From Diploptera punctata (lineage: Eukaryota; Arthropoda; Insecta; Blattodea; Blaberidae): a DNA stretch of 64,000 nt. Both the position numbers and the translations under genes were made by a program. Below, in pieces: positions 11,254-22,968 of the stretch. Position 1 is the first letter of the stretch. Each line of letters starts with the position of its first letter. Where the stretch lies: NCBI GenBank assembly GCA_030220185.1, contig JASPKZ010007288.1, positions 320,001-384,000 of the forward strand, read 5' to 3'. The notes under the pieces were generated by a model that worked only from the letters and a program-made list of their open reading frames with translations, was not told the origin of the DNA and did no database searches.

Positions 11254-12170
11254 GCAGCGTGCAGAAATATTTTACATCTTTATGAGTTTGACTTTGATAA
11301 AGAACACCTACTTTAAATTTTGGAAGGAATTAGTGATCCTGAATCGGGATCATCGCGTGGGCATTCTACGTTTGGCATTCATATATAGTGCATCATTGAA
11401 CTCTAGCACTACAGCGTGAATCGGTTTTGCCGATGCTAAGTCAACAGCCTCCGCTACAGAGACGTCACTAGCGTCTAAGACGGCAAGTGTTCCACGACAT
11501 CGATTCTGACTTGTGCGTGGATGGTTACTGGTAGTTTCAAGTGTGCTGTGATTGGCCAAAATAAAAAGTGATCCTATTCGCCAATAAGTGCGTGGCAGCC
11601 TTCGAGATCGGGCACGTGCCCGGTCCATACATTAAAGTGCAAATTAGCATTATTATTAAATGTCGTGTGCTTTGTGGCATCAAAAAGCGTTGTGGTTCAG
11701 TGCAAAGTGTGTTTGTGTTAAATTTAACCCTATTATTGGTGGTAAGTGTGTCCACTGTATCTAGTATAGTGTGGACTAAGTCTTGGAATACCAAGCATTT
11801 CATCTATGCCAGATATAGGCGGGTCAATGGATCCTGAAGAACCCGGACTTCTCATTCTTTGGGAGGACGCAGACAAAAAATTTGAGAAGCATGTTGCTTC
11901 ATGTAAATTCAAACGTAGTGAAGGTGAATAAATAAAAACTGCTCTTCACCATATCCGGGGAACATTCATGATTACTATCAACTGTTTTAAAACCTATCAT
12001 GAATTTGAGAGGTCCGTGTATCTGAGTCGGGACTCGATTTATTTACCAATTTTTTAATTGAATTGAGAGCTTGTGCTACAGAAATACAAAATGCTTGTTT
12101 TCTATTCCCACAACAAATACAATCAAAATCTGCTTCTGTACTCAGTGATGCACCAACATAGGACATCCCT

Positions 12171-12235
12171 AAAGAAAAGAAAAGAAAAGAAAAGAAAAGA
12201 AAAGAAAAGAAAAGAAAAGAAAAGAAAAGAAAAAA
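12171..12235. repeat. (AAAGA)n microsatellite
   Basis: About 13 tandem pentamers lie within the Jockey-type ORF1 relic. The Lys/Arg/Glu-rich reading is a by-product of the repeat. Confidence 0.97.
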
Positions 12236-12770
12236 TAAATCAAGGAAAAAATCCAAATCTGAAGAGTGTAGCATACTTATCAAAAAATATAGTAAAGCTG
12301 CAAATATAGTAAAGAGAAAAAATTAAAAATTTTGAATTAGGTTTTGGCAATACAAGTTGATTCAAGCAAACGGTGGAAGCTCCTGCTATGGTCCCAGCAG
12401 TTGCCACAGAAAATTCTTTTTCGGTTCTTGCCGAGACTTCTACTTCAACTGTTGGAACATCTTTACAGGTAGAGCCATCTCCAATGGAGGAAAGTACCCC
12501 AACCGCTCCGACAGTGATTGCACCTTCTGGTAGCCCTCTTCGTATAGGACAAAGGCCCCCGCCAACTGTCATGGGGACTTGTTCCATATGAACCGGGAAA
12601 TTAGAACTATACTTAACGAACCTTTCAAAGTAGTTAGTTTACCAGAAGGATTGCAGTACTACGCTTCAAATGTGAATGATTTTTCAAAGTTAAAGGAGTA
12701 TTTTCGTTCCTTAAACAAGGAATACTATACTTATACTTAAAAACGATCTTCCGCTGAGACTAGTACTTAA

Positions 12771-14344
12771 CCCGTCAGCGTGGAGCGACGTGACGTGTAC
12801 GCAAGTTGAATTCTTCACCCAATGCGGAACGACGTGACATGTACGCTAGCTACACGCACTGCTTTAAACTGTAATTATGACCTTTGTGTTTACATTAACT
12901 ATTTACCGTGTATACAAATTTTATGTAGAGATTTCAAAGTTTCTATTAGTGCATATATTAACTGATTACGGCCCTGAGTAACAATTTAAAATAATTTTAT
13001 ATTTGCATTTATTCTTGCGGCCTCTGACATTTTTCTTAAATTTATAACTTGATAAAGGATTTCTTATAAAACTAAATTCGCCTTTTTTTGTAGATTAGCT
13101 TGTCTATCAAATTGAATCTATTTTCAAATCTCTTCATTTTTAATAATAATGTCACAAAATTCAGTATAAATAAAGGCCTAACAAAGTTATTTCCGATTTA
13201 CGCTACAGTACAGGACCACAACAGTAAATTTCAGATATATATATATATATATATATTTCAAATGACGATATCCTTACATTATGGAAAGGTAGTTAGTCTA
13301 CAATTCAGTCAGTATATAAAAGGAAAGTGGCCCACTACAGACCTTAGAAGGTTCTTGGGATATTAGGAGGTTAAGGCTCCCACTTTTCTAAAGTATCGGT
13401 ACTTGATGTAAGCCGAGTACTTATTTCTGTCTGACGGCCCATAACAAGCATCTGGTACTCATTTCAGTTAGAGGCTGAGTCAACCCCGGGTTCACAGTGC
13501 CGCCTGAAGGTTTGATTCAGTTGAAAAATCCTGATCCACCGGGACTCAAACCCTCGATCTTCCGGCTTGTAACATGTTAATCTTTTAAGTCCACACCTCC
13601 GGTGAAACTATTATAGTCATATTTCATCAAATGGTTTCAGTTTGGAAACCAGAAGAAAGGCATTGAAATTTAGGGTTCATGAAGGTCTTTTAGTACAACA
13701 GGTCTGATGTGTAGAAAGACCATTTTTTGAAGGCACACGACCTAAAATAATGTTTCAAAAGTGTTAGAAAGATACATTTGGAGAAGGCTGCCCCCCCCTA
13801 CAAGAAAGAAGGTCAGCGCTTAGAAGCAATGTGTTTGTAATAAACATGAACAAAGTAAACACAAGGGGAAAAAAATACACTTATTGTTGCCCGAGTGTCA
13901 AACAGCTGGTTTACATTTTGAAGATTTATCACACCAATTTTTGAAGTTCATTTTTTTAAGACCCTTCTCTTTGTGTAAATATTTCGTTTTGTTGTTAGGT
14001 AAAGCCGGTTCTCTGAATTCTTCAAAGAATCCCTAGTGCAATACACTGTGTCACTTATGTGAGAAATTTACAAAAAGGACCTATTTCAACTGTGGCACAA
14101 CAACCATAAATAAGTCTGCAAAAAATGCAGAGATGTTATGTGAGAACCGTAACAAATTTAATTAATTAAATATTATATTAAGGGTTCACCATAAAGGAAT
14201 TGCAAAAACATTTAAATTACTGAAGATATATCAATTTAAATGCGTTATTGGAATACTGGCACTGAACGGCTGAGTTTAAATACCGGTGAACTTCCTCCCA
14301 CATCAGAGTAATCCCGGCCATTTAAATCCATCCACTCTGAAGGG
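12771..14344 (+). mobile_element. piggyBac-type element inserted at TTAA in Jockey ORF1
   Basis: TTAA at 12767-12770 and at 14345-14348 flanks the block. The ends are inverted: the left reads CCCGTCAGCGTGGA and the right, on the other strand, reads CCCTTCAGAGTGGA, two differences in 14. Deleting the block and one TTAA rejoins the ORF1 reading frame without a gap. TTAA duplication and CCC-start ends are the signature of piggyBac. Inside, 13625-13980 has a plus-strand relic resembling a piggyBac transposase C-terminus (SLETRRKALKFRVHEGL, then a Cys pattern), and a minus-strand SINE lies at 13455-13620. No intact transposase remains. Confidence 0.8.
13455..13620 (-). repeat. tRNA-derived SINE
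   Basis: The minus strand has GTGTGGACTTAAAAG as an A-box-like stretch and GGGTTTGAGTCCCGG as a B-box-like stretch in tRNA order. It is nested inside the piggyBac-type element, so it could be part of that element or a later insertion. Confidence 0.55.
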
Positions 14345-14980
14345 TTAAAAGGCTGCCTTCAAGTATACCTCTAACTGAAATACGAGATGACATCCTTGCA
14401 TTTGGATATCCTCTCAAAGTGATCAAATACATTTCAAAAACTGAAAATGATCTTTCGATTAAATTACATATTTGGATATTTGAATTTGAGAATATTCCTC
14501 GGGGTCGCGAATTAGGGAGCTAGAAGAGGCTTCAGTTCACCGTAGTTGCGGTTGAATTATACAGGCCACGGTCATGGCTTAAGCAATGTTTTTGTTGCCA
14601 GTCCTTTAACCACACTTTCCCTGGATGCAACCGAACTCCACGATGTGTTGTCTGTGCTGGGCCACACAACCGTAAAGAGTGTACAGTTAAAGCTGAAGCA
14701 CAGCGCAACAAAAATTTGCTCAAGTGTTCAATATTCAGGGAGTCTGGACATCCAGCCTCCTATAGAGCCTGTCCTGCCTTTCCGATAGCTAAGGAAAATA
14801 CAAAAAAGTTACTCGAACAGTACCTAAACTCCCTAAACCTCAACTCCAACCTCGTACCTTTACTTCTGTGCCTATAAATCCAAATGTATCCTATACTGCT
14901 GCCTTAAAGTCTGGCAATGCTTTACAAAACCAAAATATAAACAGGAATGTTGAGGCGCAGGGGCCGCCTACAGCGTAGCG

Positions 14981-15959
14981 ATACTGCAGAGGCAATGCCC
15001 TGGAATATCGAGCCTTTTTTTGGCTGGACTTTCCACTCCTATGGAGCGTTTCCTCGTTATGAATCGCATATTTAATCTATACCTGGCATAGACTTAAATT
15101 TCAGGGTGACCTACCAAGTAAATTGTGCGAGATGTAATCGCCTAATATAGTGAGGCTCATTCTGGACTGTCTGGCTTTTGCACTCTCTCCTTACCAGCGG
15201 TGCAGTTTCTGACGTCCAATTTTAGTGTGACAATGTCCACAGTTTACTAAATTTGTTGACTTGCTCGGCGAACATATCTTTCCACCATATGGCTTGGATT
15301 GAAATGAGCAATATCCCTTTATTGATAGCCACAAAGGTATTAGGCTGCCACGGAATACCTAGTAGTTTAGAGAAGCAGCGCACTTGACGGTTCCAAGTCA
15401 CCGTTAACCACAAGAAGAAGAATAAGATCCTGAATCTATAGACGATGTCACTATTTTCCATCAGAGGTTGAATATGTCACGATTGAAGAGGGAGGTGCTA
15501 AGCTACAGTGCAGGTGCATCATCTTCCTGGAAACGTATTGAGATCTCATATGAAAACCAATGTTAAATCTACCTTTGAAGAGAGGCCAGCGTGATCAAAC
15601 AGAGAACAAGAGTCTTCTTGCTACGTTTTAAGCGTACCAGTAATTAACGTTTCAAAAACCTCTAGAAAGTAGACTAGCACAAGTAGAGTATGGACAGCAA
15701 CAGAGGAACAGTTTGTTTCGAAATCGGAAGAGATGAAGGAGATGATAATATTTTCATAATCATGGGCCATTTTATATCTGTTCAATGCTATGGGCTAAAA
15801 TAAAATCAATTATTATTTAATCACATTACAGAAATGCAAATTTGTATGTTTTACGGAGAAATAATCTGTTTGATGCAGATAAAACTGATATTAGGATTTC
15901 TTATGCAATTGTGTTGTTTACTGGTTATATGACTCTTCAAATTATAAGTATTGTTTGTG
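14981..15959. other. No gene recognised
   Basis: Short frames on both strands (for example 79 codons at 15222-15461, minus) show no motif I can place. The 3' part from about 15640 may be decayed N-terminal piggyBac transposase. Confidence 0.4.
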
Positions 15960-16900
15960 AATAAAAAAACAGACGTGCACAACGATTTAATCTCCAACAG
16001 CGTGAGGAGAATTACATTAATAGAAATCCCTCAGACAGTTTTAATATTCCGACCAATGATTAATTTTACAAGCTAAGAGATTATTTCAAAGTGTTAGATG
16101 AAAACATTTGTTAACATTAAATTAATTAAACTCTCCTTTCAGTGGAAGGCTCTATGGGTCCTTATTACGTCCGCCACAGCACTAAGCAACACATCCATGA
16201 GAAACCACTTCGCTTTGGTATTAATACGCTGTGGACCATTACAAAACGATTTTTCTTGTAGCATTTGGACCATTCTAAAGGGCTAAGTCGGTTTATCTTC
16301 CAGAAATATCGAGACATGGGTTAGGAGCTCCAGGTTTTCGTGAACCTGAAAGCAGAGTATCAGCAGCGTGCGCACCATAGGACCTAAATTTTGTCAACAT
16401 TTTCACAAGTATCAATATTTTGTCACTTCATAGTCAACATGAGGTTGGGAACAGGAATTATCGGTGACAACCTCATGGGAAAGAATGACAAAGATGATGC
16501 TAAACAGATGAAAACGCGCAGACGAGAACAAATGGCCTTTATAATAACAAACAACATAACTGTTGTGAGTTGGCATAACAACAGCAATATATATCTTGTA
16601 TTAAATTGTCATGGTGTATCTCCTATAAATCGAGCTACAGTCATTCACGGAAAAATGAGCAAACTGCCGGTAGACACTACACCACTCGTCACAAAATACA
16701 AAAGATACAGGGTGGTGTGGACAGATTTTATGAAAATCCTACTCTCCTCAAGTACTTCATCGTTGCAAGAAGTGATGTTACCCACTTTTAGCAGTTAGCC
16801 TAGATGCAGCATGGCACGATGCTTGGTTATTTTCATGGAAAGTAAGAACTGAAGAATTGAACTTATTGCGAATTTCGAATAAACGGTGTGTAAATACACT
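15960..16900 (+). pseudogene. piggyBac transposase relic (second copy)
   Basis: The plus strand codes in broken frames for the DDE-domain landmarks of PGBD-type transposases: FYKLRDYFKVLDENI, then VEGSMGPYYVRHSTKQHIHEKPLRFG (the first catalytic Asp position reads Gly or is mutated), then RLGTGIIGDN, ITVVSWHNNSNIYLVLNCHG, and KYKRY with a frameshift into GGVDRFYEN. Enzymes of this family cut at TTAA. Many stops and shifts make it dead. No clear terminal repeats were found around it, so it is probably a fragment. It differs in sequence from the copy at 40180-41440. Confidence 0.75.
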
Positions 16901-17234
16901 GAGTCTTGCATGGAACACCCTTCTACCATACGTGCTGCCAGTAGTTTAGTTTCATCGCGAGTATGAAATTAAGTAAGAGTAAGTGAAAACTCTGAAAGAT
17001 ATGAAATCGAAAATTGTACTCTGTAGAGGTGTGCGTATTAACACCGGCGTAAAAAAAAATTACCGTGCAAGAAATGTAAAGTTGGCCTAGATATATATTC
17101 TTGTTTTAAATTCCACACTTACGTGTAATATTTTTAATTTTATTTCTCCCAGATATTTTTTTTGTCATACGTTTAAAGTTGGTAGAGTAATTGTATTTTC
17201 ATACTCTTTTCTAATTTTTTAATAATTCAATTTA
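16901..17234. other. No gene seen
   Basis: This is AT-rich sequence between the piggyBac relic and the foldback repeat, with nothing recognised. Confidence 0.5.
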
Positions 17235-17665
17235 TCATAAGTAATGCCACGAGTGATTTCCAAATTATCGATAAATTCACGACTCACGAAGTGAGGAGTG
17301 AATTTATCTAGAGAATTTGGAAATCAAGAGTGGCATTTGTTAGGACTATTTAACGAATAAAATTAAGCTCTTTACTCACAAATCATTATTTAACTATAGT
17401 TATTTTAAAATATTTATATATTTAATGTAAACGGCGATGTTTGAAAACAAATGAGAAACGATAGGTACGCTTCTACCGCTTCTTTTGTTTATCACTGCAA
17501 CCAGATCATACTATTTATTGCCAAATGAACGCAATATTGTAAGGAGGAGCTTTCTTTAATATGGTAATTATAACACTGATAAATATTTGGTGAAACACGA
17601 CTCTGATTGGTTGTAAAACAGAAATCATTGAAACGTGATTGGTCATTGACTCCCATTTGGGGCAT
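17235..17665 (+). repeat. Foldback repeat element, copy A
   Basis: The first ~100 bp form a two-part palindrome. The outer arms are AATGCCAC...ATTTCCAAATT and AATTTGGAAAT...GTGGCATT. The inner arms are GATAAATTCACGACTCAC and GTGAGGAGTGAATTTATC around a GAA turn. The rest (17340-17660) contains GACTATTTAAC near 17344 and its inverse GTTAAATAGTC near 17655. A related copy lies inverted at 45090-45690. It has no coding capacity and probably is a MITE-like element. Confidence 0.7.
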
Positions 17666-18871
17666 GAGTTAAATAGTCAGTATTATTATTGGTCCTAAAA
17701 GTATTTATTAAGTATTTTGTTTGAAAGTTTATATTAAAATTATTTAAATTATTCAACAACGTTAATGGACATTGTATGCTGTGTGCTCAAAGAAAGATAC
17801 ATTTTGCAAGTCTAGAAATCGTATTGACCAATGCCACCTGTAGGTCATACCCTCATAGCTTTTTCATGTAAATGTTTTAAAATTGTTTTTTTCTGTGGTG
17901 TTTTTGCTTTGCACTCAACATATTTTGACGAAAATATATTGATTGAACATCTAAAATAATTCATATAAGCAGATGTTATGCGTTTTTCGTTTTGATTGTG
18001 TATAGTCCAGGCTTCAATTCCGTAACAGATGATGGATATTGTTAATGAGTCTTAGACGTTACTTGTCTTGCGTCAAACGCTGTGGACTGTTGTAGCGTGC
18101 TGCCGTGTCACGCAGCGGGCCGGAATTGATTCCCGGTCGGAACAAACATCCTGGGTAAGGTTTTATTTCGGGGTATTTTTCTCACCCATAAGTGAAATGT
18201 AAGGAGGCGTTGAGGCCCTAAAAGGTCCTTGAACATCATCTGGCCATAATCATCATCCTTCGGTGTGGAAAGCAACGGGTAGCTACCACAGCTATAATTC
18301 CAAAGAAAAACTGCAAAGCACAACAAGGAAATTCTATGATTGCAGTGAAGTACCTGCCCTATAGAATAGAATATATGCTTACTTATCTTCAAAACTTGTT
18401 TGATGAATATCAGAGTTTTGCTATAATTTTTATATTTTGGATGTAATCACATTCTTCATGGTAGGTAAAATTTCGTCTTAAATATCTAAATACATTTATT
18501 TGTTGTAAATGCATTATTTTATATTCAATTTCTTATGCAACTGGGTATATAATTACATTTCTATTACACTATGTGCACCTGATGTTACTGAGAAAGATAA
18601 TATACCGTACATTAAGATAATCGTTAAAGTAAATATATACATTCTTATTCTTACGTTCGAGATGGTTGCAAAACAGTCGTTTTAAATGTTATCTTATTTT
18701 GGTAACGCTAAATAATAAACACCAGGGTAATTGCTGTGTCCAACAATAATCAAAACAATATACAGGTAAATTAATTTAAATTAATATTAATGTTATGAGT
18801 GAATTAAGGATGACGTTTACCTATAAATATCTTCTGTCAATAATTTATGGATTTAAAGTGAACGAACTAGG
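17666..18871. other. Non-coding stretch with one SINE
   Basis: Nothing is seen apart from the SINE at 18079-18370 listed separately. Confidence 0.5.
18079..18370 (+). repeat. tRNA-derived SINE
   Basis: There is an A-box-like TGTGGACTGTTGTAGCG at 18081 and a B-box-like GGAATTGATTCCCGG at 18121, followed by a ~200-bp body (TAAGGTTTTATTTCGGGG...). No cloverleaf can be drawn with confidence. It is probably a decayed polymerase III SINE. Confidence 0.6.
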
Positions 18872-18879
18872 TGTTCAGT

Positions 18880-21695
18880 CAGGACCGTTGCAAGGGTGTA
18901 TCAGCTGTAGCGGTCTCTATATGTCTCGCACTTGCAGCGGTCTCGCGCCGAGCTTGTGAAGCAATGATCGGCAACGTTATGGGTTGACCAGGTGGCCACA
19001 CCGACATATTCATGTTGACACGGCCAGTATGGAACAAAGTAGCGACATCACTGAAAGGAATTGTGGAATCTGAGTTTTTTCTTCAAATCGAAAACATTTG
19101 TTGTCTACATTATTAAGATTAGAATTTATTGTACTTTCACTTTATCTTATTATATATTTTTATCTAATTTGTTTTAATTATGAATTATACTGTAGAATAG
19201 TTTTTTTTAACTTTTTCTCTATGTCGCGTCAATGTGTCGGCAAGACCAACTGGCGAATAAGGTCACCGGTATCGACTACTGGTCCTTATTGTCAAATGCG
19301 ATACTAAACAAATTTATCTAAATCTAGTCTCGCCCTCTCACTCCTCCCGCCACTCCCTGACGCCAATCTTAAAATCTCGCAACACTGGAACCATCGCGCA
19401 GCGCTGCGCTACATTGAGCTTCGAGTGTTTTCGTAAGATCGCTATTTCTGTTCGGCTTAGGCCATCTAACAAGAACCGATTTCTGGCGGAGGGATATCAG
19501 TCGCATATGAAACGGTAGTAGCGAACTGTTCCAATGATGACATGAACGAAGCTCGAATCAGACAAGAAAATAAATACTGGCGAGATGTTTTAACAAGAAT
19601 TATTGCGGCGGTACAAATTTTAGCACAAACGAATTCAGCTTTTCGATGTTGTTCGCTACAATTTATCAAGCTCGCAATGCTAATTTCTTGAAGCTGATTA
19701 AAATGATCGCAACTTTTGATGCACCGATGAAGTTATTATCAAGGAGACTCATTATCATTATCTTGGATAGCAAATCCGAAGCGAAGTAATAGAAATGTTA
19801 AGCAAGTGAAGTAAGAATCAGTGAAATAGGAAACTGAGAATTATTTTTTAAATAAAGCTACAAAATAAAATATTAATATCATAGAGGTATTTGCGATTTA
19901 AGTACATCCGTTTCCGTGAGGCTAGTCAAGTATTAAACAATCCCTGAATTTCCCCTTTCTCTACACAAATGATTCCAGCTTATGTTCGAACTACGAAATA
20001 TTACACCGTCATCCTAGATTGCACCCTGTACGCACGACAGCAAGAACAAATGTGTTTGATTATTCGCAATGTCAAAATGATGCCATGTCCAATTCGGACC
20101 ATAGTCGAAAAATTCATTTAGTTTTAGAGGTGAGAGCTACACCTGGAGAAGGATTGACAAATGTTTTAAGAGAAGTGTTGGAAGAAAATTACTTAAACGT
20201 CATGTACTGTCGTGGGCCAAAAATATGACAACGGAGCTAGTATGAAAGCAAAGTTCATAGGCGTATAAGCAGGGGTTTTGCAAATAAATAAGCGGGCAAT
20301 ATTAACGCCCTGTGCATCTCAAAGCTTTAACTTGAACCTTGGGGACACGACCAAATGTAATAAGGAGGCAATGACGTTTTTGGGAATTACACAGCGATTG
20401 TATACTCTATTTTCGGCATCGACAAAGAGATGGAAAAATCTCATTGAGAGCTGTTCAGAACTAACCCTAAAACACACAGGTTGTCTCCTATTGACAGCGT
20501 CAGATATCAGCTGTGGAAGTTCGTGGTGCGTTCGTAAAAGTTACCGAATAATAAAGGATTATTCTGTGGGATCTGAAGTATTGTTTTTAGTAAATCATTG
20601 CCTCAGCTCCTTCGAATTCGTTTGGCTATTATATTATGGAACGATCTCATACATGACGTTAATGAGGTCAGTAAAGTTCTTCAAGATGGAGATATGCAGT
20701 TGGACGTCGCCTTACAAGAGATAAGTGGATTAAATGTCTTCCTCAATAACTACTGGGAGACAGGGTTCTCATTCGCTACGTCAACTGCTAAAGAATTGAT
20801 GACGGATTTAGGATGGAACGCAAAATGTTCAACTCTTCGCCATAAAAGCGTAAACGATTTTATGACAAGATTGGAGGCAAACCAGACGTTATCGTCGACG
20901 AAATACAAAAACAAGAGGATGAAGAAAAATATTCAGAATCGCATATCTATTGGCTGAAGTCCATGAAGCTTTAAGCTGCAAGAGATCTACGTTCATTGAA
21001 ATTAGTAATTATTCAGAATAGTTCGGATTTCTATTTCACCCGTCCAAACTTCCTGACATACCAAATGAGCAAATTCAAATGAATTGTTAAAAATTATCGA
21101 GCTATCTGCAAGACGGGTACTTGCAGGATTTAGACACATTCAACTTCATCTCAGAAGTAAAACTAATGCGGTTTACGATTCTTCCCACAGTGAAGCCAGC
21201 GCTGGACGCACCGAAGTACTTATGCACACTCAAGAAACGTATCCCAATGTCACCACAGTCATTCTCATTCTGATGTCACATGTCACCGTCACGTCAGGGG
21301 AAATAAGTTTATCAAAACTAAAATTTATTAAGAACTATCTGAGATCTACTTTGGTACAGGACCGAAAGTAATAAAGCACATCAGCTGAAGAAAAAATACA
21401 TGATTCGGGATTTTGCTTCACGCATTTCGTTTTTATATGCGTACCCAATAATAATTGCATTGTTTCCAACTCTCTAGTTTAATGTGCTGATTGCCAAATA
21501 TTTTACAATGTAGAAATGTGCTCTTTTGTTATTATGTTTCGTAACTTTTGTGTGTTTTTACAAAATGTATAATTACATTGGACAATAACGAAAACAAGTT
21601 GTTTTAAACAAACGTAACTCCCCCGTTGGCAATAGTTCAGTGTGAGGCCTCGTTTGGCTTGGCCATAGGCCTCGCATGCTCTAGTGACGGCCCTG
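18880..21695 (+). mobile_element. hAT transposon with 8-bp target duplication
   Basis: TGTTCAGT is present at both 18872-18879 and 21696-21703. The element starts CAGGACCGTTGCAAGG and ends with the inverse of CAGGGCCGTCACTAGA, so the terminal repeats match imperfectly. An 8-bp duplication with CAGGG-type ends is a hallmark of hAT. The 2.8-kb interior carries a plus-strand hAT transposase relic in the right order. The duplication is perfect but the coding sequence is badly decayed. Confidence 0.85.
19490..21425 (+). pseudogene. hAT transposase relic (DUF4371/ZMYM1-like)
   Basis: The plus strand contains, in order and across several frames: EYWRDV-like LTRIIAAVQILAQTNSAFR (about 19570-19650), ILDCT at 20010 followed by QEQMCLIIRNVK, YCRG..YDNGASMKAKFIGV (20205-20270), NKRAILTPCASQSFNLNLGD, FLGITQRLYTLFSASTKRW (20370-20430), then WNDLIHDVNEVSKVLQDGDMQLDVAL...ETGFSFATSTAKE (20598-20830). 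It ends with the C-terminal dimerisation block YPNV...SLSKLKFIKNYLRSTLVQDR (21240-21365) and IRDFASR near 21405. This is the fold of the zinc-finger MYM-type hAT family. Stops and shifts occur throughout. Confidence 0.85.
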
Positions 21696-21703
21696 TGTTC
21701 AGT

Positions 21704-22968
21704 GTTCTGATGAACTGTATTTGCTAATTGTTACGCTACTGGTAAATTAATAGTAATTATTCTAAATTAAGATGGACGTCTTGAGACGTCATAGAAACAT
21801 GCTCATACGACCTAAATCTAAATACGTTGATCATGGTGAAGTCCTGAAATAAATATGGCGAGAGTATTTAAAATAAGATTTAAATAAAGCAAATGAACTT
21901 GCAGCAATACTGTATTCTTCTTAGAATTTATATTTTCTAATCACGGAAATTTCCTGAAATTTTAAACAAATTGTGTTTTCCGAGAGCTAAATCTGTTTTT
22001 ATAGACATAGAATCCTAATATTTAAAGTTTTATGTTATTTTGTTTATGAAATAGGCGAATAATTTTAATATTACAGAAACTTACCAAGACGACACTGAAA
22101 AGACGACCTACCGCATGTTATGCTGGGGTTGGGAACGGGCCTCTAATGCTTCTGGTGATGAAATGGACTTAAAGGTAGCATAAAATGTAGAAAACTATAC
22201 AAGGAAGATATGTTGAATTCTTCCGAGGAAACTGTTCAGATGTTTATATAACTTAAGGACTCTTCGCCTCTAGGACAACAGATCAGAAATCCCGCGCTGG
22301 GGTCTAAGTATAACGTCGTTGCCTTAGACACAGTGAGCTGCATTCGATCTCCGGTCCGGAGAAGTTTCCTTGAGTGAGGTTTCTTGCGTTCTTCCTTAAC
22401 TGCAAGATACATGTTACCAACATTTCAGGGCCAAATAGTTAAAAACACCTTTTGGCTAAGTTAAATTTGCCTTGAACCCAAACAAAGAATATAAACTACT
22501 AGTTCCTATGCATGTGAATAGACGAGATATAACTTTCATACTAAACTAAACTAAAATAAAAGAAAAATGGCGTAACCGCCCTTCACCTACCAACCGACAG
22601 CTCGTCGCGCACATCCATATGTTAACAGTTATGTCATGTGATCTACAAGGCTGATCAGCAGCTGATACTCGTATAATTCATTTTGACTATCTGGAACTGC
22701 ACGTATTTCCAAATATCTCGCGATTCTGGGTGGTCACGAAATTCCATTCGAAAATTTCAATAATGCAATGCTTAAACGAAAATTATGCTTTACTAAAATG
22801 ACATATGCCTCACTAAAAGTTATTTCGAAGCATAATGCATATCAGATTATATGTGTATAGAGAAGGAGAAAGAGTTATATATTTACGGGGTGAATCGTAA
22901 GTATGGCTATACGTTTGATCGCGTTGAGTGAAGAAAATGTTACCATTACAGGAAATATGAAATAACCG
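21704..22968. other. Non-coding stretch with one SINE
   Basis: No gene is seen. The only recognisable item is the SINE-like segment at 22292-22420. Confidence 0.5.
22292..22420 (+). repeat. tRNA-derived SINE fragment
   Basis: CGCTGGGGTCTAAGTATAAC and, ~60 bases later, CATTCGATCTCCGGTCC give A- and B-box-like elements in tRNA order. The body after the B box (CTTGAGTGAGGTTTC...) is unlike the 18079 copy, so it may be another family. Confidence 0.45.

Larger units (their letters stand above)
11335..14980 (+). mobile_element. Jockey-type non-LTR element, 5' half, interrupted
   Basis: A ~470-bp leader (11335-11805) is followed by decayed ORF1 coding sequence ending near 14977. The sequence is contiguous once the piggyBac-type insertion 12771-14344 is removed. 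No RT domain (ORF2) is visible after 14980, so the 3' half is lost or replaced. The 5' boundary is approximate. Confidence 0.55.
11806..14980 (+). pseudogene. Jockey-type ORF1 (gag-like nucleic-acid-binding protein) relic
   Basis: The order fits Jockey-type ORF1. An N-terminal piece (11806-11931, ILWEDADKKFEKHV) comes first, then a Pro/Ser/Thr-rich linker (12373-12590). A block reading FKVVSLPEGLQYYASNVNDF and EYFRSLNKEYYTYT precedes the insertion site. After 14349 come DDILAFGYPLKVIKYI, then a zinc-knuckle block with CQSFNHT, RCVVCAGPHNRKECTV and LLKCS...GHPASYRACPAF, and a Pro-rich C-terminus ending about 14977. These knuckles bind the element RNA in living relatives. At least four frame changes and an AAAGA microsatellite (12171-12235) break it. 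Confidence 0.75.

Noticed and set aside
11073..11316. Frames with long Leu, Tyr or Ile runs
   Set aside because: They are the three readings of the ATT microsatellite and have no conserved flanks.
12073..12309. Lys/Arg/Glu-rich frame resembling a nuclear localisation stretch, with Phe/Leu-rich frame opposite
   Set aside because: Created by the AAAGA repeat; it is not a protein domain.
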